This document shows, piece by piece, positions 31,489 to 39,074 of a stretch of DNA of 43,386 nucleotides (position 1 is the first letter of the stretch; each line of letters starts with the position of its first letter). The stretch lies in contig JBLNCE010000068.1 of assembly GCA_050260415.1 (NCBI GenBank), forward strand, positions 1 through 43,386, given 5' to 3'. Source of the DNA: JBLNCE01 sp050260415. Lineage in GTDB: Bacteria; Bacillota; UBA4882; JAAYXC01. Under the pieces are notes generated by a model, which was given only the letters and a program-made list of their open reading frames with translations, did no database searches and had not been told where the DNA came from. A program made the translations under genes and the position numbers.

Positions 31489-32436
31489 TTGGGACCTCGG
31501 ACAGACGCGCGGACCATCGCGGCGGGTATCGGCATGGCGTCAATCTTCGGTTTTTCCTTTCTCTTCACCAAGAAGGCTCTGGCCGCTCTTAGCCTGTTGG
31601 ACCTTCTGGCGGTGCGTTTCACCATCGCCGCCGGGGTAATGTTCCTCTTGGCCGCGATCGGCTTGATACGCGTGGATCTCTCGCGCCGGCGCTGGTTACG
31701 ACTGCTTCCCCTGGCCGCGGTCCAGCCGGTGGCCTACTTCTTCTGTGAGACCGCGGGCGTAAAGCTGACAACCGCTTCGGAGGCGGGGGTAATCATCGGC
31801 TCGATCCCGGTCGTCGTGGCCATCATGGCCGCCGTCTTCTTGCGTGAGCGTCCCGCTGCCCTGCAAATGCTCTTTATCATCAGTTCCTCGTTCGGGGTCG
31901 CCCTCATGGTAGCGGGAGGCGGGGGTCTGGGCCGGGGCCACTTGGGCGGTTTGTTCCTCCTTCTGGGCGCCGTGCTGTCGGCCGGGTTTTATAGTATCCT
32001 GTCCCGCCGCTTGCGCGGCGAGTTTTCCCCGATGGAGATAACCCTGGTCATGATGGGTGCCGGGGCGGTTGTCTTCAACACTGTCGCCCTGGCCGCGCAT
32101 CTCGCCGCCGGTTCTTCCTTCCCCGCCGCGGCGCTTGTCAGGCCGTCGGTCTGGATGCCGCTCTTGTACCTGGGCCTGCTCTCGTCAGTCGCAGCCTTCT
32201 TCCTGGTGAACTTCATGTTGAGTAAACTGGAAGCCACCCGGACGGTCGCTTATACCAACCTAACCTCCTTGGTCTCACTGATGGCGGGGGTATTGATCCT
32301 GGGTGAGCGCCTCCATTGGCACCAGTGGGCGGGAGGGGTGTTGATCCTGGCGGGCGTATGGGGTACCAATCGTTTTGCCCGTGCGCAAGCTGTCTTGGCA
32401 CAGCCGCTTGGCGCGGAGGCCGGCGTGGCGGAATGA
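31489..32436 (+). CDS. EamA/DMT-family transporter
   Basis: About 315 residues with ten predicted membrane helices in two EamA repeats, as in drug/metabolite exporters of the RhaT/EamA type. Repeat 1 has FGFSFLFTKKAL and EAGVIIGSIPVVVAI; repeat 2 ends YTNLTSLVSLMAGVLILGER, a hallmark of the family. It probably exports an amino acid or metabolite. The start is TTG 31489: GGGAAGTGA lies about 8 nt upstream, while the in-frame TTG at 31444 falls inside the terminator T-run. It is followed 66 bp later by ilvE on the same strand. Confidence 0.85.
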   Translation: MGPRTDARTIAAGIGMASIFGFSFLFTKKALAALSLLDLLAVRFTIAAGVMFLLAAIGLIRVDLSRRRWLRLLPLAAVQPVAYFFCETAGVKLTTASEAGVIIGSIPVVVAIMAAVFLRERPAALQMLFIISSSFGVALMVAGGGGLGRGHLGGLFLLLGAVLSAGFYSILSRRLRGEFSPMEITLVMMGAGAVVFNTVALAAHLAAGSSFPAAALVRPSVWMPLLYLGLLSSVAAFFLVNFMLSKLEATRTVAYTNLTSLVSLMAGVLILGERLHWHQWAGGVLILAGVWGTNRFARAQAVLAQPLGAEAGVAE

Positions 32437-32462
32437 AGGATTTTCAGCCGTTCCGGGCGAAG
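32436..32462 (+). promoter_or_regulatory. Sigma-H-like promoter before ilvE
   Basis: AGGATTT, 12 nt, GGCGAAG. It overlaps the stop of the transporter gene and lies 41 bp before ilvE. The -10 differs from consensus at its last base; GAAGAAT three bases further on is an alternative. Confidence 0.4.
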
Positions 32463-32502
32463 AATTGAAAGCGTGAAAAGAAAACCGGAATGAGGTGGGA
32501 TA

Positions 32503-33579
32503 ATGCGGATTATCGAGGACGAACTGCGTGAAGGCCAACGGAAACCGCTGGTCGACCCCGCGGAACTTGGCTTTGGGCGTTATTATACTGATCGCATGCT
32601 GACCCGTTACCACCAGGACGGTCAAGGCTGGGGGGAGGCGCGGATCGAGCCGTACCACAGTCTGACCCTTGATCCGGCCGCCCGGGTGCTGCACTATTCC
32701 CAGGAGATCTTTGAGGGGCTCAAGGCATATCCGGCCGCGGACGGGCGGATCCTCCTCTTCCGGCCGGAGCAGAATGCCAAGCGCATGAACCGTTCGGCGG
32801 AACGCATGTGTATGCCGGTCATGCCCGAGGAAGACTTCCTGGCCTGTCTGACGGCCCTGGTACTGGCGGAAAAGCGCTGGATTCCCAGGGCGCCCGGCAC
32901 TTCGCTCTATATCCGCCCGACCATGATCGGCCATGAACCCGCCCTTGGCGTGCATCCTTCCTCCGATTACCTGTTTTTCGTGATCTTGAGTCCGGTGGGC
33001 GCCTATTTCAAGGGCGGCTTCAAACCCGTGCGCCTCTATGTGGAGGATACTTACATCCGCGCGATCTCGGGCGGAGTGGGAGACGTAAAGACCGGGGGCA
33101 ACTACGCCGCCAGCCTCCTGGCCGCGAGGCGGGCCGAGCAAAAGGGGTTCTCGCAGGTTTTGTGGCTTGATGCCAAAGAACGGAGATATGTGGAAGAAGT
33201 CGGCGCGATGAATATGTTCTTCGTCTTTGGCAAGCATCTGGTGACGCCCGCTCTCTCCGGGTCCATCCTCCCTGGCATCACCAGGGATTCCGTGCTCAAG
33301 CTGGCACCCAAGCTCGGATACGAAGTGGAGGAACGCCCGATTACCATCGAAGAGATCGCGGCGGGCGCGGCGGACGGTACCCTGACGGAGGCATTCGGCG
33401 CCGGAACCGCGGCCGTGATCGCTCCGGTAGGTTCCTTCCAGTATCAGGGCAGGGATTACCGGATTACCGGCGACGAGGTCGGCCCGGTGGCCAAGCATCT
33501 CTACGACGAACTGGTCGGGATCCAATTCGGACAACGGCCCGATCCGTTCGGATGGGTACGGGAGATCGGGCGGTTGTGA
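32503..33579 (+). CDS. ilvE: Branched-chain amino-acid aminotransferase
   Basis: 358 residues, fold type IV PLP aminotransferase of the long (BCAT-II, eukaryote-like) form, which interconverts Val/Leu/Ile and their 2-oxo acids. PLP lysine K196 is in GDVKTGGNYAAS. Other marks are HYSQEIFEGLKAY, YIRPTMIG, EEVGAMNMFFV and EAFGAGTAAVI. GAGGTGGG precedes the ATG. A terminator ends the unit. It is the second gene after the EamA transporter and could also be read from the sigma-H-like site between them. Confidence 0.92.
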   Translation: MRIIEDELREGQRKPLVDPAELGFGRYYTDRMLTRYHQDGQGWGEARIEPYHSLTLDPAARVLHYSQEIFEGLKAYPAADGRILLFRPEQNAKRMNRSAERMCMPVMPEEDFLACLTALVLAEKRWIPRAPGTSLYIRPTMIGHEPALGVHPSSDYLFFVILSPVGAYFKGGFKPVRLYVEDTYIRAISGGVGDVKTGGNYAASLLAARRAEQKGFSQVLWLDAKERRYVEEVGAMNMFFVFGKHLVTPALSGSILPGITRDSVLKLAPKLGYEVEERPITIEEIAAGAADGTLTEAFGAGTAAVIAPVGSFQYQGRDYRITGDEVGPVAKHLYDELVGIQFGQRPDPFGWVREIGRL

Positions 33580-33611
33580 CGGACAACTACGGTTTCCGTT
33601 CCTGGAACAGG

Positions 33612-33636
33612 GGCGGCCCGGATTGGGCCGCCTTTT
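33612..33636 (+). terminator. Intrinsic terminator of ilvE
   Basis: GGCGGCCC at 33612-33619 pairs with GGGCCGCC at 33625-33632, followed by TTTT. Confidence 0.75.
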
Positions 33637-33658
33637 GCATGCACCCATCTCTATCCAC

Positions 33659-33706
33659 TTGGCATGGACGTTCATGCATGTTATGATTATACCGAACAGA
33701 CGTTCG
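33659..33706 (+). promoter_or_regulatory. Sigma-A promoter with LexA (SOS) box of the dinB gene
   Basis: TTGGCA at 33659-33664, 17 nt, TATGAT at 33682-33687. Directly downstream, CGAACAGACGTTCG at 33693-33706 is a full match to the Gram-positive LexA/DinR box CGAACRNRYGTTCG and covers the expected start of transcription. The polymerase gene starts 20 bp later. Confidence 0.88.
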
Positions 33707-33725
33707 TCAAGGAAGAGGGACGATC

Positions 33726-34937
33726 ATGCCGAAGCTGCTCGTGGATTGCGACGCTTTCTTTGCCAGTTGCGAGCAGGCGCGGAACCCGCGTCTCTCGGGC
33801 AAGAAGGTGCTGGTGGCCGGAGACACCGAACGGCGAAGCGTGGTGGCGGCCGCTTCCTATGAGGCCCGGGCCTGCGGCGCCAGAGCGGGCCTCCCCATCC
33901 AGGAGGCGCGCCGGCTGGTGCCGGACGGGATCTTTCTCGTCGGCGACTTCGATCTGTACATCGACTTCAACCTGAAACTCTTCCGCAAGCTCCGCACCTA
34001 TAACCGGCCGGTGGAACTCTACTCCGTCGACGAGTTCTTCGTGGATTTCGAGGGGTCTTACGACGATGCCGCGGCCATGGCCCGGGAGTTCAAGGATTGG
34101 GTCCAAGGCGAACTCAGGATCACGGTCTCCATCGGCGTCGCGCCCACAAAGATCTTCGCCAAGCTTGCGGCGGAGATGCAAAAGCCGAACGGCCTGACCG
34201 TCTTGAGACCCGAGGATATTCCCGCGCGCATTCAGGATCTGCCGGTGGGAAAGCTGTTCGGCGTGGGCCCGCGGACCGAGGCATTCTTGCGGAGCCGCGG
34301 CGTCCGTACCATCGGCGACCTCCGCGCCTACGAGCCGCTGCTGCTCGAGGCGGAACTGGGGATCCGCGGCCGCTGGCTGCACGCCGCGGCCAGGGGTGAG
34401 GAAGACGACCTGGTCAAGGTGGTGCCCGATCCGTACAAGTCCATGGGCAACGAGATGACCTTGCCCGAGGATACCGACGATCCGGAGACCGTCCGGGCCT
34501 TTCTCTGCTATCTCGCGGATATGGTCGCGCAAAGGCTGCGGGCGGATGGATCCATGGCCCGTACCGTGCACCTGCACGTGAGGTACGAGGACTTCACCGG
34601 CTTTGCCAGGTCCAAGACCATGGCCAGGCCGATGGTGCTCGCCGAGCATCTATTGGAGGGGGTCAACTATCTCCTTGTTCGGCATCACCGGGATCCGAGC
34701 CGCAAGATCCGCCTGCTCGGGATAGGAGTCTCGAATCTGGTCCGGAGCCAAGGCTATCAGCTTTCCCTCTTTCCCGCCGAACGAAAGGCGCTCGCCCTAG
34801 CCCGCGCGCTCGATCGGATCAAGGAAGTATACGGACAGGAGGCAATCGGCCGCGCCTCGACCTATAAGGCCAGGACGGAGCGGACCTTGGTACCGTTCGC
34901 GGTCGTACCGGGCACGGGGCGGAGGCCAAAACCTTAG
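33726..34937 (+). CDS. dinB: Y-family DNA polymerase (DNA polymerase IV type)
   Basis: 403 residues. Palm residues are D7 (in VDCDAFFASCEQ) and D102/E103 (in YSVDEFF); the usual motif has DMDAFF and SIDEAF, so C8 and the Phe-Phe are variants. The helix-hairpin-helix reads VGPRTEAFLRSRGVRTIGDL. A C-terminal little-finger domain follows, and QLSLFP at residues 345-350 is a sliding-clamp binding motif. It copies past damaged bases. The promoter carries a LexA box, so it is SOS-induced. It is a one-gene unit after the ilvE terminator. Confidence 0.92.
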   Translation: MPKLLVDCDAFFASCEQARNPRLSGKKVLVAGDTERRSVVAAASYEARACGARAGLPIQEARRLVPDGIFLVGDFDLYIDFNLKLFRKLRTYNRPVELYSVDEFFVDFEGSYDDAAAMAREFKDWVQGELRITVSIGVAPTKIFAKLAAEMQKPNGLTVLRPEDIPARIQDLPVGKLFGVGPRTEAFLRSRGVRTIGDLRAYEPLLLEAELGIRGRWLHAAARGEEDDLVKVVPDPYKSMGNEMTLPEDTDDPETVRAFLCYLADMVAQRLRADGSMARTVHLHVRYEDFTGFARSKTMARPMVLAEHLLEGVNYLLVRHHRDPSRKIRLLGIGVSNLVRSQGYQLSLFPAERKALALARALDRIKEVYGQEAIGRASTYKARTERTLVPFAVVPGTGRRPKP

Positions 34938-34961
34938 TCTCCCTCCGCCGTGACATAACCC

Positions 34962-34989
34962 GCAGGAATTTTGGTCCTTGGCAACGAAT
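34962..34989 (+). promoter_or_regulatory. Sigma-H-like promoter of the CapA-like gene
   Basis: AGGAATT, 12 nt, AACGAAT, with GC before AGGA. It lies 47 bp before the CapA-like gene, the right distance for a direct promoter. Confidence 0.6.
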
Positions 34990-35035
34990 CCTCCCATACC
35001 CAAGTCTGCCCAGGGCAATCATTGGGGAGAGGTCG

Positions 35036-36244
35036 ATGCCAGTGCGCGCGCCGCGGTCGGGTTATCTCCTCCTGTTCAGCGTCCTCATCCTCTCCCTCGC
35101 CGCCAGCCTGCTGGCGACCGGATTGCTCCAGGAGGCGGCGGCGCCCGTCCAACCCGTTGGCGAGCCGCCCGTGGCCACGCTGGCCGCGGTGGGCGACACT
35201 CTGGTCCATACGCCCGAGATCGCCGCGGCCTGGGATCCCGGGACGAAATCGCACGATTTCCGGCCGATGTTTGCTTTGCTCAAGCCGGTTTTGGAACGGG
35301 CGGACCTGGCGGTGGCCGTGCTGGAGACCACCCTCGGGGGACCCGAGTCAGGCTACACCGGTTATCCCAGGTTCAACAGTCCGGACCAGATCGCGGACGC
35401 GCTGCAATGGGCGGGCGTAGACGTGGTCGCCACCGCCCACAACCATATGTTGGATCGGGGCGCCAAAGGTCTTTTCCGCACGATCGACTATCTGGATCGG
35501 ATCGGCCTGGCGCACGTCGGTTCCGCCCGTTCGCCCGACCCGGCCGCCCGCTTTGTGCTCAAGGAGGCCAACGGCATCAGGTTTGCCTTCCTCGCGTATA
35601 CCACCTTGACCAACGGCCTCCCCGTGCCGGCCGCCCAGCCATGGTCCGTGAACCTCTACAGCCAGAAAGGGATGGCCGCGGATGTCGGCGCCGCCAGGCT
35701 GGCCGGCGCCGAGATCGTCGTTTGCGCGCTGCACACGGGCACCGAATATCTACGCCAGGCCGAACCCGCCCAACGCGTCCTCGTCGAACAAATCGTCAAG
35801 GCGGGCGTGGATATCGTGCTCTGCAGCCACCCGCATGTCATCCGCCCCCAGGAACTGCGTTCCTGGCTGGAGCCGGACGGCACGGCCAGAACGGCATTCA
35901 TCGCTTATTCGCTGGGCAACCTCCTCTCCAACCAGCGGCAGCGATACAGCGACTGCGGCCTGATCGTCTGGGTCACCGTGGCGCGACGGCCGGACGGGAG
36001 GGCGCAGGTGGCGGCCGCCCGCTGGCAGCCGCTCTGGGTCCACAAGTATCCCGCGAACGGCCGCAGCCAATTCCGGATCATACCCGTGGATGCCACGACC
36101 GCGTCCGCTTTTGCCGGCGATAAATCTCTCACCGCCGCCGACCGGCGGCGCCTGGCCCAGGTCTGGGAGGAAACCCTGGCGTTGCTGGGCCGGGAACAGG
36201 AACTGGCCGCCAAGACTCAGCCGGAGGCCGCCCGGGAAGAATAA
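35036..36244 (+). CDS. CapA-family (poly-gamma-glutamate synthesis type) metallophosphatase-like protein
   Basis: 402 residues with an N-terminal membrane anchor or uncleaved signal (about 8-30). PGA_cap motifs are seen in order: AAVGDTLVH, AVLETTLGG, ATAHNHMLDRG, ALHTGTEY, CSHPHVIRPQE and IAYSLGNLLSNQ. The metal-site Asp, Glu, Asn-His and His-Pro-His are all present. CapA proteins help make or anchor poly-gamma-glutamate in capsules, and many relatives are of unknown substrate; the other cap genes are absent here, so the role is open. The ATG follows GGGGAGAGG. The sigma-H-like promoter 47 bp upstream suggests stationary-phase or sporulation expression. A small gene follows. Confidence 0.85.
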   Translation: MPVRAPRSGYLLLFSVLILSLAASLLATGLLQEAAAPVQPVGEPPVATLAAVGDTLVHTPEIAAAWDPGTKSHDFRPMFALLKPVLERADLAVAVLETTLGGPESGYTGYPRFNSPDQIADALQWAGVDVVATAHNHMLDRGAKGLFRTIDYLDRIGLAHVGSARSPDPAARFVLKEANGIRFAFLAYTTLTNGLPVPAAQPWSVNLYSQKGMAADVGAARLAGAEIVVCALHTGTEYLRQAEPAQRVLVEQIVKAGVDIVLCSHPHVIRPQELRSWLEPDGTARTAFIAYSLGNLLSNQRQRYSDCGLIVWVTVARRPDGRAQVAAARWQPLWVHKYPANGRSQFRIIPVDATTASAFAGDKSLTAADRRRLAQVWEETLALLGREQELAAKTQPEAAREE

Positions 36245-36261
36245 CCCGGGAGGTGCCATCT

Positions 36262-36441
36262 TTGGAGGAAAAGAAGGAAAAGGCGGCGCATGAGCTTACC
36301 CGCGAGGAGTTACGCAAGCGGCTGGTGCTCGACGCCACGGCCGGCCCAGGCGGGATCGATACTTCTCTCAGCCGGATCGGGCCGCCGCTCGGGCCGCCCG
36401 GGGAGCATCTGACGGAGGAGAAAAAGCCGAAAAACCGATGA
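36262..36441 (+). CDS. Small charged hypothetical protein
   Basis: About 59 residues, rich in Lys and Glu at the start (EEKKEKAAHELTREELRKRL) and Gly-Pro in the middle (GPPLGPPGEHL). GGAGG at 36249-36253 overlaps an in-frame GTG, so I prefer the TTG at 36262, 8 nt later, as in the LysM gene. It starts 17 bp after the CapA-like gene and is probably cotranscribed. No family is recognised. Confidence 0.5.
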   Translation: MEEKKEKAAHELTREELRKRLVLDATAGPGGIDTSLSRIGPPLGPPGEHLTEEKKPKNR

Positions 36442-36497
36442 AGGACGCGGGGCATGCGTCCTTCTTGTTACGAGCGGAACACACTCGTGTCCGTGGG

Positions 36498-36526
36498 TTG
36501 ACAACCGTTCCCGATGGTGATACTTT
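36498..36526 (+). promoter_or_regulatory. Sigma-A promoter of the trpS T-box leader
   Basis: A perfect -35, TTGACA at 36498-36503, 17 nt, TACTTT at 36521-36526. Transcription should start near 36533, just before the T-box stem I. Confidence 0.8.
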
Positions 36527-36534
36527 AGATAATA

Positions 36535-36822
36535 ACAAAAAAACGCTACGACCGGGAAGAGTACGCGCGGAGAAAGGTACAAGCGAGCCGGGGAAGGTGG
36601 GAGCCCGGTGCCGAGCGGCCGCGCCGAATGGGCCCGCGAGCGACGGGTTGAAAGGCAATGGCCGAGTAGGCTCCGGCGGCATTCCCTCGTTATCGGGAAA
36701 GGACATCGGCCGATCCGAGATTAGGCCCGTGTCTACGAGCGGGCTTCGTGAAAGCGAAGCCAATCGGGGTGGTACCGCGAATCAGACTTCGTCCCCTATC
36801 GGGGGCGGGGTCTTTTTGTTTC
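36535..36822 (+). promoter_or_regulatory. T-box riboswitch (tryptophan) controlling trpS
   Basis: The T-box sequence TGGTACCGCG is at 36770-36779. Stem I contains GGGAAGAGTACGCG and the purine-rich AGCGAGCCGGGGAAGGTGGG; the specifier loop reads CCGAA-TGG-GCCCGCG, with the Trp codon TGG at 36629-36631. The terminator stem is 36785-36796 with 36801-36812 (GACTTCGTCCCC against GGGGGCGGGGTC, several G-U pairs) followed by TTTTTGTTT. T-boxes read the charging state of the matching tRNA: uncharged tRNA-Trp stabilises the antiterminator and lets trpS be transcribed. Confidence 0.92.
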
Positions 36823-36866
36823 TTTGAAGCGGTGTGGTTTTTCACAATGCTGGTTAGAAAATGGCA

Positions 36867-36933
36867 TCAAACTCACCCCCCGTCCCCCTCTCTAAGCTTA
36901 GAGAGGGGTGCCCGCAGGGCGGGGGTGAGTTGA
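36867..36933. repeat. Hairpin repeat, copy 3, inside the trpS leader
   Basis: ACTCACCCCC at 36871-36880 pairs with GGGGGTGAGT at 36921-36930. The interior has the stem CCCCTCTCTAAG / CTTAGAGAGGGG. It sits between the T-box terminator and the trpS start, so it is transcribed as part of the leader. Confidence 0.75.
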
Positions 36934-37032
36934 CAAACGCGGAAGCCGTCTCATTTTCATCCTTGGTTGTCCCGGTAGAATGCCGGGGTGGATACTTCTA
37001 GAGACAAAAAAGCCTCATTAGGAGGGATGATC

Positions 37033-38025
37033 GTGCAAAAGAAAAAGCGCATCCTCACCGGCGACCGGCCTACGGGCCGGCTGCATCTGGGTCACTTCGT
37101 CGGCTCGCTGCGGAACCGCGTCCGCCTGCAGGACGAGTACGAGACCTTCATAATCATCGCGGACGTCCAGGGGCTGACCACCAACTTTGATCGTCCCGAA
37201 GCGCTGGCCGGGGATGTGATGGAGGTCGCCCTGGACAACCTGGCGGTAGGGGTCGACCCCGGCCGGGCCAACTTCTTCCTCCAATCACTCGTGCCCGAGA
37301 TCGCCGAGCTGACCGTCTTCTTCTCCATGCTCACCACGGTCAACACCCTTCGCCACAACCCCACCATCAAGAGCGAGGCGGCGCAGAAAGGGTATACCGA
37401 CCTCACCTATGGCTTTCTGGGCTATCCGGTGAGCCAGGCGGCGGATATCGCCTTTTGCCGGGCCAATCTGGTGCCGGTGGGTGAGGATAACGTGCCCCAT
37501 GTGGAACTGGCGCGAAAGATCGTGCGCAGGTTCAATGAGCTGTATGCGCCCGTCCTGGCCGTGCCCGAGGCGCTCGTGGGCGAAGTGCCGCGCCTGGTGG
37601 GGTTGGACGGCAACGCCAAGATGAGCAAGAGCCTGGATAATGCCATCTTCCTGGCGGATCCGCCGGAAGCCGTGGCGGCCAAGGTCAGAACGGCGGTGAC
37701 GGATCCGGCGCGGATCCACGCCAAGGATCCGGGGCATCCGGAGGTCTGTACGGTATATCAATATCACCGGGCCTTTAACGCACCGGCCGCCGAGGGGATC
37801 GGGGGAGACTGCCGGGCCGGCGGCATCGGGTGCGTACCCTGCAAGAAGCTGCTTACCGCGGTATTGGCGGAGACTTTGGCGCCGATTCGGGAGCGGCGGC
37901 GGTATTACGAGGAACACCGGTCCGAGGTCCTGGAGATCCTCAGGGAGGGAACGCGCCGGGCGCGCGCCGAGGGCGCGGCCACCATGGCGCTGGTGCGCGA
38001 GGCGATGCATCTTAGATATTTCTAG
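37033..38025 (+). CDS. trpS: Tryptophan-tRNA ligase
   Basis: About 330 residues, class I aminoacyl-tRNA synthetase. The HIGH motif reads HLGH in TGRLHLGHFVGSL and the KMSKS motif is exact in GNAKMSKSLDNAI. Other landmarks are NTLRHNPTIK, GFLGYPVSQAADI and PVGEDNVPHVELAR. It charges tRNA-Trp, in accord with the TGG specifier of the upstream T-box. GGAGGG at 37021-37026 lies 6 nt before the GTG at 37033; the ATG at 37027 is too close to that site, and an extension to 36988 has no site. Confidence 0.95.
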   Translation: MQKKKRILTGDRPTGRLHLGHFVGSLRNRVRLQDEYETFIIIADVQGLTTNFDRPEALAGDVMEVALDNLAVGVDPGRANFFLQSLVPEIAELTVFFSMLTTVNTLRHNPTIKSEAAQKGYTDLTYGFLGYPVSQAADIAFCRANLVPVGEDNVPHVELARKIVRRFNELYAPVLAVPEALVGEVPRLVGLDGNAKMSKSLDNAIFLADPPEAVAAKVRTAVTDPARIHAKDPGHPEVCTVYQYHRAFNAPAAEGIGGDCRAGGIGCVPCKKLLTAVLAETLAPIRERRRYYEEHRSEVLEILREGTRRARAEGAATMALVREAMHLRYF

Positions 38026-38065
38026 CTCCGCCTTGACGTTTCGCACTTCACGGGCATACCGGAAG

Positions 38066-38257
38066 CTACTTAGGGTTGCCTTCCTCGAAATCACCGGCAC
38101 GGGCATCCTGGTTGGCCCGCCGCCCGTCGCCGACCGGGGATAATACCGGCTGTTTTCGGCTCTCATCCATCAGGCCGAATTCTTTCGTCACTTCCCACTG
38201 CGTCTTGGCCCAGCGCCATTTGCGCCGGAGCGGGTCGGTGTCTTGATGCGGCATCAA
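38066..38257 (-). CDS. Small SASP-like protein 1
   Basis: About 63 residues. The core KTQWEVTKEFGLMDESR resembles the N-terminal helix of alpha/beta-type small acid-soluble spore proteins (…K-x-E-x-A-x-E-L-G…), and it aligns with the next gene. The second SASP helix is missing, so it is a divergent or truncated form. GGAGGAG lies 5-8 nt before TTG 38257 and ATG 38254; either could start it. Such proteins coat DNA in spores, but binding here is only inferred. Confidence 0.55.
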   Translation of the reverse strand: MMPHQDTDPLRRKWRWAKTQWEVTKEFGLMDESRKQPVLSPVGDGRRANQDARAGDFEEGNPK

Positions 38258-38270
38258 GCATTCTCCTCCC

Positions 38271-38528
38271 TTATTTTCCCTCTTTCGGCGCGGGCCCTTC
38301 CTTGAGGTTCAGTTCCGCTTTGCGCGCGCTCTCCCGCGCCAGTTTTTCTTCGGCCGATCTTAATCTGTCCTTTATCCCTCCGGTGGACGGGTAGTCCGGC
38401 CAGATGGGCGTCATTGGCGGATCGTAGCGGGTTTCATCGGTGAGGCCCAGTTCCTTTGCGCTCTCCCATCGGATCCGATCGAGCGCGCGCTGGGTGCGCA
38501 GACGATCCGCGTCTTTCTTGTGCGACAT
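38271..38528 (-). CDS. Small SASP-like protein 2
   Basis: 85 residues. ALDRIRWESAKELGLTDETR again looks like the first helix of an alpha/beta-type SASP, followed by DPPMTPIWPDYPSTGG and a charged helix (RLRSAEEKLARESARKAELN) instead of the usual second SASP helix. It aligns with the neighbouring gene 13 bp downstream (W-E-x-x-K-E-x-G-L-x-D-E), so the two are tandem paralogues in one unit. A six-G run precedes the ATG at 38528. It converges on trpS. Confidence 0.62.
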   Translation of the reverse strand: MSHKKDADRLRTQRALDRIRWESAKELGLTDETRYDPPMTPIWPDYPSTGGIKDRLRSAEEKLARESARKAELNLKEGPAPKEGK

Positions 38529-38622
38529 GGAAATCCCCCCGTTCGGTTTGGTCGGCTTTAGGTTTAGCTTTCCCCACGCATCATTCCCTGGATACGATCC
38601 CGGGAGACCCGCATACTAAAAA

Positions 38623-38656
38623 GGCGTGAGGCGTGAGGCAAGAGGCGAAAGGCGAA
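38623..38656. repeat. Short GGCGTGA/GGCGAAA tandem repeat
   Basis: Five degenerate 7-bp units (GGCGTGA, GGCGTGA, GGCAAGA, GGCGAAA, GGCGAAC) in the gene-free 38529-38788 stretch. No promoter of good quality or other structure was seen there. Confidence 0.6.
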
Positions 38657-38788
38657 CGGTATTAGGCATGCGGTCTGTCCACCGTAGCTTGTTGGCGAAA
38701 GTGAAGCTGGAGCATTAGTGCGTGTCTTGAGGCACGGGGGGCGCGGGACCTAGATCGGGAAACAAGAAGCCAGAAGAGGAGTGCACAG

Positions 38789-39034
38789 ATGAGGATCGCC
38801 CGCAGACTGGGCTTGAGGTTACTGGTGGCATCAATACTCGGGGTGGGTACGCCATCGGGAAGAAGGTCGCTCTTGCGCCGGGCCTTCCTGGCCGCGGTCG
38901 TGTTGACGCCGGTCTTTCTCCGGGCGGGGCGGGCGCGCGTCGCGGCGCACCGGGTGATAGGCCTGCCCGCGGACGAGCTTGCGCCGATCGAGAAACGCTC
39001 TTTGCCGATCAAGGTCGACGGCGAAGTCACATGA
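38789..39034 (+). CDS. Possible small hypothetical protein
   Basis: 81 codons from an ATG with GAGGAG about 8 nt upstream. The product is very basic, with one possible membrane stretch (AFLAAVVLTPVFL). I recognise no family and codon use is not convincing; a competing frame exists on the other strand. It precedes the DUF2512 gene by 40 bp. Confidence 0.3.
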   Translation: MRIARRLGLRLLVASILGVGTPSGRRSLLRRAFLAAVVLTPVFLRAGRARVAAHRVIGLPADELAPIEKRSLPIKVDGEVT

Positions 39035-39074
39035 ACCGGGTCGTGAGCCAATCGATGCGAACGTGAGGGAAGAT

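Noticed and set aside
32275..33675. 466-codon minus-strand frame
   Set aside because: Antisense shadow of ilvE, which has full family motifs on the plus strand.
34978..36123. 381-codon plus-strand frame
   Set aside because: Out-of-frame Arg/Pro/Gly-rich shadow of the CapA-like gene.
36438..36827. Short frame across the trpS leader
   Set aside because: The sequence is fully explained by the T-box riboswitch.
38623..38656. CRISPR-like array
   Set aside because: Units are only 7 bp with no spacers; it is a simple degenerate tandem repeat.
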